Positions 6,502-11,681 of a stretch of DNA of 11,681 nucleotides are shown here, in pieces. The notes under the pieces were generated by a model that saw nothing but the letters and a program-made list of their open reading frames with translations, ran no database searches and was not told where the DNA came from. Position numbers and translations under genes: made by a program. Numbering within the stretch: the first letter of the stretch is position 1; every line of letters begins with the position of its first letter. This stretch comes from Mycobacteriaceae bacterium. GTDB lineage: Bacteria; Actinomycetota; Actinomycetes; Mycobacteriales; Mycobacteriaceae. The stretch spans positions 1 to 11,681 of the forward strand of contig JABFVX010000058.1 of assembly GCA_013362555.1 (NCBI GenBank), written 5' to 3'.

Positions 6502-6518
6502 GCGCACGCGATCTTCAG

Positions 6519-6594
6519 AGCCGCACGCCTTGTGGTCAGACGCACCGGAAATAGCACGCTATTTCCGGTGCGTCTGACCACAAGGCGTGCGGCT
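6519..6594 (-). terminator. Perfect 36-bp hairpin after pyc, putative terminator
   Basis: Arms 6519-6554 and 6559-6594 are exact reverse complements over all 36 bases, with a 4-base loop CACG. The sequence is unrelated to the AATGACCC family but sits in the same kind of place: 3 bases after the pyc stop (6598-6600) and just before the rsmD promoter. No U-tract follows, so it would be a long-stem terminator without U-tract, a 3'-end protector, or a member of a second repeat family. The perfection of so long a stem is unusual. Confidence 0.75.
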
Positions 6595-6597
6595 GTG

Positions 6598-9500
6598 TCA
6601 GGTCAGTTCGATCAGGAGGTCGCCGCCCTCCACTTGCTGGACTCGGGAGATGGCGGTGCGTCTCACCGTGCCGGGGCGGGGGGCGGTGATGGCGGCTTCC
6701 ATCTTCATGGCTTCGATGGTGGCGACGGTGTCGCCGGCGGCGACGGTGTCGCCGGCGGACACCGCGAGGGTGACGACGCCCGCGAACGGGGCCGGGACGT
6801 GGTGCGGGTCGGTGCGGTCGGCCTTCTCCGAGGACGGGGCGGAGCCCTCCACCGAGCGGTCTCGGACCGCGATGGGGCGCAATTGGCCGTTGAGGATTGC
6901 CATCACCGTGCGCATGCCGCGCTCGTCGGGCTCCGATATCGCTTCGAGGCCGATGATCAGCGTCACGCCCCGCTCGAGCTCCACGCGGTGCTCTTCGCCG
7001 TGGCGCAGGCCGTAGAAGAACTGGTTGGTCGACAGGCCCGAGGTGTCCCCGTATTTGTCACGGTGCACCGTGAATTCACGGGTCGGGCCGGGGAACAGCA
7101 AGCGGTTCAGTGCATCCCGACGCTCCTCGGCGGTCGCGTCCAGCGCCTTGGAATCCTCTGGCGACAGCGGTTTTTCAGCCTTGGCCGGACCCCGGCCTTC
7201 GAGCGCCTTGCTGCGCAGCGGCTCCGGCCAGCCCGCCGCCGGGGTGCCGAGTTCGCCGCGCAGGAAGCCGATCACCGACTCCGGGACGTCGAAGCGACTC
7301 GGGTCGGCGGCGAAGTCCGCCGGGTCGATGTGGCTGCCGACCAGCGCCAGGGCCAAGTCTCCGACCACCTTCGACGACGGCGTGACCTTCACCAGCCTGC
7401 CGAGCATCCGGTCGACCGCGGCGTAGCTTGCTTCGACCTCTTCGAAGCGGTCGCCGAGGCCGAGCGCGATGGCCTGCTGGCGCAGGTTCGACAGCTGGCC
7501 GCCGGGAATCTCGTGGGTGTACACCCGCCCGGTCGGCGCGGGAATGCCGGATTCGAAGGGGGCGTAGACCTTTCGCACCGCTTCCCAATACGGCTCCAGG
7601 TCGCACACCGCACGCAGACTCAGGCCGGTGTCGTAGTCGGTGTGGGCCGCCGCGGCGACGATCGCGGACAGCGGCGGCTGGCTGGTGGTGCCCGCGAGCG
7701 CGGCGCTCGCGCCGTCGACCGCGTCCGCGCCCGCCTGCCACGCCGCCAGATAGGTGGCCAGCTGGCCGCCCGGCGTGTCGTGGGTGTGCACGTGCACCGG
7801 CAGGTCGAAGTTGGACTTCAGCGCCCCGACCAGCGTCGCGGCCGCGGGCGGGCGCAGCAGTCCGGCCATGTCCTTGATCGCCAGGACGTGCGCGCCCGCG
7901 TCGACGATCTGCTCGGCGAGCTTCAGGTAGTAGTCCAGGGTGTAGAGCTTCTCGTCCGGGTCGGACAGGTCGCCGGTGTAGCTGAGCGCGACCTCGGCAA
8001 CGGTGACGCCGGTTTCGCGCACCGCGGCGATCGCCGGGCGCATCTGGTCAACGTTGTTGAGCGCATCGAAGATTCGGAAAATGTCGATGCCGGTGTCGGC
8101 GGCCTCCTGGACGAAGGCGCGGGTCACCTTCTCCGGGTACGGCGTATATCCCACCGTATTGCGGCCGCGCAGCAGCATCTGCAGGCAGATGTTGGGGATG
8201 GCCTCGCGCAGCGCCGCAAGCCGCTCCCACGGGTCTTCGTACAGGAACCGCAGCGCCACGTCGTAGGTCGCGCCGCCCCAGCACTCCACCGACAGCAGCT
8301 CCGGTGTCTGGCGCGCGACGTGGCCCGCCACCTCCAGCAGCGACCGGGTGCGCAGCCGCGTCGCCAGCAGCGACTGGTGGGCGTCGCGGAAGGTCGTGTC
8401 GGTGACGCCGACCGCCTTCTGCGCGCGCAACGCCCGCGCGAACCCGTCGGGACCGAGCTCGCGCAGCCGCTGCCGGGAGCCGGGCGGCGGCGGAACCGTC
8501 AGGTCGACAGCAGGCAGCTTGTCGTGCGGGTAGATGGCCGTCGGCCGCTCTCCGTGCGGTTTGTTGACGGTCACGTCCGCCAGGTAGTTGAGGATCTTGG
8601 TGCCGCGGTCGGCCGAGCTGCGCTGGGTGAGCAGCTGCGGGCGCTGCTCGATGAACGAGGTCGTCACGCGGCCGGCGCGGAAGTCCTCGTCCTCGAGAAC
8701 CGCCTGCAGGAACGGGATGTTCGTGGACACGCCGCGGATGCGGAACTCGGTCACCGCACGGTGCGCACGGGCGATCGCCGCCTGCAGGTCCCGCCCCCGG
8801 CAGGTCAACTTCACCAGCATCGAGTCGAAGTACGCGGTGATCTCCGCGCCGAGCATGGTGCCGCCGTCGAGCCGGATGCCCGCGCCGCCGGGGGTGCGGT
8901 AGGCGGTGATGCGGCCGGTGTCCGGACGGAAGTCGTTGGCCGGGTCCTCGGTGGTGATGCGGCACTGCAGCGCCGCGCCGCGCACCGCGATGGTCTCCTG
9001 CCGCAGGCCCAGATCCGCGAGCGTCTCACCCGCCGCGATACGCATCTGCGCCTGCACCAGGTCGACGTCGGTGACCTCCTCGGTCACCGTGTGCTCCACC
9101 TGAATGCGCGGGTTCATCTCGATGAAGACGTGCCTGCCGCGTTCGTCGAGGAGGAATTCGACGGTGCCCGCGCAGCTGTAGCCGATGCGTCGCGCGAACG
9201 CCACGGCGTCGGCGCAGATGCGGTCGCGCAGCTCGGGGTCCAGGTTGGGCGCGGGCGCGAGCTCGATCACCTTCTGGTGGCGGCGCTGCACGGAGCAGTC
9301 GCGCTCGAAGAGGTGCACCACGTTGCCGGCGTTGTCGGCGAGGATCTGCACCTCGATGTGGCGCGGGTTGACCACGGCTTGTTCCAGGAACACCGTCGGG
9401 TCGCCGAAGGCGGACTCGGCCTCGCGCATGGCCGCCTCGATGGCGTCCCGCAGCTGTGTGGGCTCGGCGACCCGGCGCATGCCGCGCCCGCCCCCGCCGG

Positions 9501-9981
9501 CGACCGCCTTCACGAAGACCGGGAAGTCTATTTCCGTCGCCGCGGACATCAGCCGCTCCACGTCCGCGGACGGCTCCGACGAGGTCAGTACCGGCAGCCC
9601 CGCGGCCCGGGCCTCGGCAATGGCGCGCGCCTTGTTGCCGGTCAGCTCGAGCACCTCCGCCGACGGGCCGATGAAGGTGATGCCCGCCTCTTCGCATGCC
9701 GTGGCCAGGCCGGGGTTCTCCGACAGGAAGCCGTAGCCCGGGTAGACGGCGTCCGCCCCGCTGTCCACCGCGGCCCGCACGATCGCCGGGATGTCGAGGT
9801 AGGTCCGGACCGGGTGGCCCTCGTCGCCGATCTGGTAAGCCTCGTCGGCCTTCAGCCGGTGCAGCGAGTTGCGGTCTTCGTACGGAAATATCGCGACGGT
9901 TCCCGCGCCCAGTTCGAAGGCGGCGCGGAAGGCTCGGACAGCGATCTCGCCGCGGTTGGCGACCAGGACTTTGGAGAACAT
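6598..9981 (-). CDS. pyc: Pyruvate carboxylase
   Basis: Biotin-dependent anaplerotic enzyme: ATP, bicarbonate and pyruvate give oxaloacetate. The 1127-aa single chain holds all domains in order. The biotin carboxylase domain (about 1-450) has the N-terminal KVLVANRGEIAVR, the ATP-grasp loop AGGGGRGMR (161-169) and EMNPRIQVEHTVTE (288-301). The carboxyltransferase domain (about 520-800) has TTFRDAHQSLLATR with metal-binding Asp533, ECWGGATYD at 566-574, IKDMAG with Lys703 as the likely carboxylated lysine, and the metal ligands of HTHDTPGG (His732, His734). The C-terminal biotin carrier domain has EAMKM, with Lys1093 as the biotinylation site. Nothing is missing. ATG 9981 is followed directly by the family N-terminus. 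The GGGCGG before it may be promoter spacer rather than a ribosome site. It is divergent from metE and ends just before the 36-bp hairpin. Confidence 0.98.
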   Translation of the reverse strand: MFSKVLVANRGEIAVRAFRAAFELGAGTVAIFPYEDRNSLHRLKADEAYQIGDEGHPVRTYLDIPAIVRAAVDSGADAVYPGYGFLSENPGLATACEEAGITFIGPSAEVLELTGNKARAIAEARAAGLPVLTSSEPSADVERLMSAATEIDFPVFVKAVAGGGGRGMRRVAEPTQLRDAIEAAMREAESAFGDPTVFLEQAVVNPRHIEVQILADNAGNVVHLFERDCSVQRRHQKVIELAPAPNLDPELRDRICADAVAFARRIGYSCAGTVEFLLDERGRHVFIEMNPRIQVEHTVTEEVTDVDLVQAQMRIAAGETLADLGLRQETIAVRGAALQCRITTEDPANDFRPDTGRITAYRTPGGAGIRLDGGTMLGAEITAYFDSMLVKLTCRGRDLQAAIARAHRAVTEFRIRGVSTNIPFLQAVLEDEDFRAGRVTTSFIEQRPQLLTQRSSADRGTKILNYLADVTVNKPHGERPTAIYPHDKLPAVDLTVPPPPGSRQRLRELGPDGFARALRAQKAVGVTDTTFRDAHQSLLATRLRTRSLLEVAGHVARQTPELLSVECWGGATYDVALRFLYEDPWERLAALREAIPNICLQMLLRGRNTVGYTPYPEKVTRAFVQEAADTGIDIFRIFDALNNVDQMRPAIAAVRETGVTVAEVALSYTGDLSDPDEKLYTLDYYLKLAEQIVDAGAHVLAIKDMAGLLRPPAAATLVGALKSNFDLPVHVHTHDTPGGQLATYLAAWQAGADAVDGASAALAGTTSQPPLSAIVAAAAHTDYDTGLSLRAVCDLEPYWEAVRKVYAPFESGIPAPTGRVYTHEIPGGQLSNLRQQAIALGLGDRFEEVEASYAAVDRMLGRLVKVTPSSKVVGDLALALVGSHIDPADFAADPSRFDVPESVIGFLRGELGTPAAGWPEPLRSKALEGRGPAKAEKPLSPEDSKALDATAEERRDALNRLLFPGPTREFTVHRDKYGDTSGLSTNQFFYGLRHGEEHRVELERGVTLIIGLEAISEPDERGMRTVMAILNGQLRPIAVRDRSVEGSAPSSEKADRTDPHHVPAPFAGVVTLAVSAGDTVAAGDTVATIEAMKMEAAITAPRPGTVRRTAISRVQQVEGGDLLIELT

Positions 9982-9987
9982 CCGCCC

Positions 9988-9993
9988 ACGGTA
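9988..9993 (-). promoter_or_regulatory. Putative -10 box of pyc (leaderless)
   Basis: Minus-strand TACCGT fits TANNNT and ends six bases before ATG 9981, so the A of the start codon would be the first transcribed base. No -35 consensus was found. A leadered alternative using GGGCGG as ribosome site cannot be excluded. Confidence 0.35.
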
Positions 9994-10023
9994 CTAGACC
10001 GGCACCGAATGCCACGCGGGCAC

Positions 10024-10092
10024 GATCGAACTTCCGGAATGACCCGTGACGTGCGCTCAACGCATGTCACGGGTCATTCCGGAGGTCCGATC
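10024..10092. repeat. Long intergenic hairpin, copy D of the palindrome family
   Basis: 32-base arms (10024-10055 and 10061-10092) around loop CTCAA, with three non-Watson-Crick pairs: A10029/C10087, T10032/G10084 and G10051/T10065. Read as plus-strand RNA, two of the three are G-U wobbles. The core is 10038-10078. Unlike the other copies it lies between divergent genes (pyc minus, metE plus), so it follows no gene end and cannot be their terminator. Its right arm covers the expected -35 region of the metE promoter. Confidence 0.85.
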
Positions 10093-10103
10093 CGGAGCAC
10101 GGC

Positions 10104-10109
10104 TATGCT
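10104..10109 (+). promoter_or_regulatory. Putative -10 box of the metE riboswitch transcript
   Basis: TATGCT fits TANNNT, with transcription predicted to start near 10116, about ten bases before the first helix of the riboswitch. The -35 region (about 10081-10086, GGAGGT) is not consensus and lies within the right arm of hairpin copy D. Confidence 0.4.
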
Positions 10110-10125
10110 GGTTTCGCAGCTGGTT

Positions 10126-10423
10126 CGCCGGTGGCGGTGGTGCGGAGCCCCGAACCCGCCGTCGGCGTCGAAGCCCGTCGGCCCGGATCCGAGATTCGGG
10201 GCGCGGGTGAGAGGGAACCCGGTGGAAGTCCGGGACTGTCCCGCAGCGGTGAGCAGGAACGACCGCCGTCTGTTGCACAACGCGCTGCTCGCGAGGCCCT
10301 GTTACCGCGGGCCGCCTCGTCGGGCAGCCGTTTCGCAGCGCAGAGCACTGGGCGCCCGCCCGGGAAGCGACGGCCAGTAGGTGGGCCCAGGCCCGTGCCC
10401 GCGAGTCCGAAGACCTGCCGGTT
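10126..10423 (+). ncRNA. Cobalamin (adenosylcobalamin) riboswitch aptamer
   Basis: Conserved elements occur in order: GAGGGAA followed by CCGGTGGAAGTCCGGGACTG (10216-10235), then CCCGCAGCGGTGAG (10240-10253, B12 box); CACTGGG and GGGAAGCGACGGCCAGTAGG (10362-10381); and the closing GAGTCCGAAGACCTGCC (10403-10419). P1 can form from GCCGG (10126-10130) and CCGGT (10418-10422). An 8-bp helix GCCCCGAA/TTCGGGGC (10147-10154 with 10195-10202) sits in the 5' part. The 5' border is less sure than the 3' border. B12 riboswitches upstream of metE, including that of M. tuberculosis, turn the gene off when cobalamin is present. Confidence 0.95.
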
Positions 10424-10425
10424 GT

Positions 10426-10503
10426 GCCGGACGCGCCGCGTCCGGCGGTCGTCGCCTCGTGGAATGGGCGCACGTGCCGGGTGATCACCCCGAACCAGGG
10501 GTG
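10426..10503 (+). promoter_or_regulatory. Expression platform of the metE riboswitch
   Basis: Just after the aptamer is a perfect 9-bp hairpin, GCCGGACGC (10426-10434) with GCGTCCGGC (10438-10446), loop GCC. TGCCGG occurs twice, at 10416-10421 (containing most of the P1 3' strand) and 10425-10430, so CCGGC at 10442-10446 can pair with either copy. This would be a simple way to trade P1 for the downstream hairpin. A second hairpin CACCCC/GGGGTG (10486-10491 with 10498-10503) overlaps the 12-base palindrome GGGTGATCACCC (10479-10490). No U-tract is present. Whether control is by termination or by blocking translation cannot be read from the sequence. Confidence 0.5.
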
Positions 10504-10559
10504 TCGTCGGGGTGCGCGCTGTCTGGCGGCGGCCACACCGACAACTCTGGAGTTCGACT

Positions 10560-11681
10560 GTGGCTACCACGAACACACCTCACTTCACCGCCACCGTATC
10601 GGGGCTGCCCCGGATCGGGCCGAATCGGGAACTGAAACGGGCCGTCGAAGGCTACTGGGCCGGGCGGGTCGACGCCGATGCGCTGGCCGAGACCGCACGC
10701 GCACTGCGGGCCGAGCAGTATGCGCAATTGCGCGCGGCCGGCCTGGATTCGGTTCCGGTGGGCACCTTTTCCTACTACGACCAGATGCTCGACACCGCGG
10801 CGATGCTCGGCGCGCTGCCCGCGCGAGTCGCGAACATCGACGACGAGCTCGACCGGTACTTCGCCGCGGCCCGCGGCGCCGACACCGTCCAGCCGCTGGA
10901 AATGACGAAGTGGTTCGACACGAACTACCACTACCTCGTTCCCGAGATCGCTCCCGACACGTCATTCAGCCTGCACCCGGACAAGCTGCTCGCCGAGCTG
11001 GCCGAGGCCGCGCGGCTCGACGTGCCTGCCCGGCCGGTGGCGATCGGCCCGATCACGTTCCTGAAACTGTCGAAAGCCGTTTCCGGACAGTCTGATCCGA
11101 TGGACAGGCTGGCGGAGTTGGTTCCGCTCTACGAGCGGCTGCTCGAAGAACTGGCGGCAGCGGGTGCGCCCTGGGTGCAAATCGAGGAGCCCGTACTGGT
11201 CACCGACCTGAGCGAGGGCGACCTGGACGCGGTCAAGGCGACCTACACTCGGCTGGCGGCGGCGCAGCGACGCCCCGCCATCCTGGTCTCGACCTACTTC
11301 GGTTCGCTCGGGCCGGCGTTGCCCGCCCTGGCGTCGACCGGAATCGACGGCATCGCAGTGGATCTCACCGCGGACGGCGCCGCCGACGAAGTGGCCGGGA
11401 CTCCCGCGCTGCGGGAGATGCTCGTGGTCGCCGGCGTGGTCGACGGCCGCAATGTCTGGCGCAGCGACCCGGACGCGGCCCTTGCCGCCCTCGCGACGCT
11501 GCTCGGCAGCTGCGGCGCGGTGGCGGTCGGCACGTCCTGCTCACTGCTGCATGTGCCGTATTCGCTTGCCGCCGAACCGGATCTGGATCCCGACCTGCGG
11601 TCCTGGCTGGCATTCGGGGCGGAGAAGCTCGCCGAAGTGCGCATGCTGGCGACCGCCCTCGCCGAAGGGCCTGCCGCGGTG
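10560..11681 (+). CDS. metE: Cobalamin-independent methionine synthase MetE (N-terminal half, cut by window edge)
   Basis: Transfers a methyl group from 5-methyltetrahydropteroyl-glutamate to homocysteine without B12. The first 374 codons are present, about half of the usual 750-760 residues, with no stop before the edge. Visible marks are SGLPRIGPNRELKRAVEGYW near 14-33, VGTFSYYDQMLD at 67-78, EMTKWFDTNYHYLVPE at 114-129, IGPITFLKLSK near 162-172, and WVQIEEPVL at 205-213 (usually WVQIDEP). The zinc-binding and catalytic residues lie in the missing C-terminal half. The start is GTG 10560, with GGAG at 10547-10550, nine bases upstream. Control by the B12 riboswitch implies that the cell can also use B12 and probably has MetH; that is an inference. 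Confidence 0.97.
   Translation, partial: MATTNTPHFTATVSGLPRIGPNRELKRAVEGYWAGRVDADALAETARALRAEQYAQLRAAGLDSVPVGTFSYYDQMLDTAAMLGALPARVANIDDELDRYFAAARGADTVQPLEMTKWFDTNYHYLVPEIAPDTSFSLHPDKLLAELAEAARLDVPARPVAIGPITFLKLSKAVSGQSDPMDRLAELVPLYERLLEELAAAGAPWVQIEEPVLVTDLSEGDLDAVKATYTRLAAAQRRPAILVSTYFGSLGPALPALASTGIDGIAVDLTADGAADEVAGTPALREMLVVAGVVDGRNVWRSDPDAALAALATLLGSCGAVAVGTSCSLLHVPYSLAAEPDLDPDLRSWLAFGAEKLAEVRMLATALAEGPAAV

Noticed and set aside
19..10092. Palindrome copies as a CRISPR array or a transposon with terminal repeats
   Set aside because: Copies are kilobases apart with genes between, so they are not an array. No transposase is present, and the flanks are inverted, not direct, repeats.
6532..10380. 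A 1282-codon open frame on the plus strand through the whole pyc region
   Set aside because: It is the antisense of pyc, which has full family motifs. Long antisense frames are expected in high-G+C coding DNA; the predicted protein is low-complexity His/Arg/Gly-rich with no recognisable domain.

Overview
The window is high-G+C DNA (about two-thirds G+C by eye) from a mycolic-acid actinomycete (order Mycobacteriales). The best guess is Nocardia or a close relative. The reasons are the gene order mutM-rnc-rpmF-yceD-sepIVA-coaD-rsmD-pyc, a SepIVA-type divisome coiled-coil protein (known from this order), actinobacterial forms of pyruvate carboxylase and CoaD, and a cobalamin riboswitch in front of metE, as in Mycobacterium. 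The genus is an inference; no marker in the window fixes it.

Layout. Ten genes run leftward on the minus strand and one runs rightward. In minus-strand order they are: pyc (pyruvate carboxylase, 9981-6598); rsmD (16S rRNA G966 methyltransferase, 6487-5930); coaD (CoA biosynthesis, 5827-5333); sepIVA (5235-4393); a tight operon of yceD (DUF177), rpmF (ribosomal protein L32), rnc (RNase III) and mutM/fpg (4248-1783, gaps of 2, 20 and 5 bases); a dihydrofolate-reductase/RibD-C family reductase (1722-1135); and an HSL-family alpha/beta hydrolase (1064-90). On the plus strand, a 0.58-kb leader holds a promoter, a full cobalamin riboswitch and an expression platform in front of metE, which starts at GTG 10560 and runs off the right edge after 374 codons.

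The most distinctive feature is a family of long near-perfect hairpins in the intergenic gaps. Four copies (19-91, 4326-4394, 5866-5914, 10024-10092) share a 41-base palindromic core, AATGACCCGTGACGTGCG-N5-reverse complement. Their outer arms differ between copies but stay self-complementary, so the stem covaries. A fifth hairpin (6519-6594) has a perfect 36-bp stem of unrelated sequence in the same kind of position. Three of the four core copies and the fifth hairpin lie at or just after a stop codon (twice the stop codon is part of the stem base). Three of these five elements are followed at once by a putative promoter for the next gene. The fourth core copy lies between the divergent pyc and metE promoters, so the family cannot be only a set of terminators.

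A second theme is leaderless expression. pyc, rsmD, coaD and the DHFR-like gene each have a TANNNT -10 hexamer placed so that the transcript would begin at or within about two bases of the ATG. Together these signals predict separate transcription units: pyc; rsmD; coaD(-sepIVA); yceD-rpmF-rnc-mutM; the DHFR-like gene and possibly the hydrolase; and B12-repressed metE. No phage, transposase, CRISPR, tRNA or rRNA was seen.
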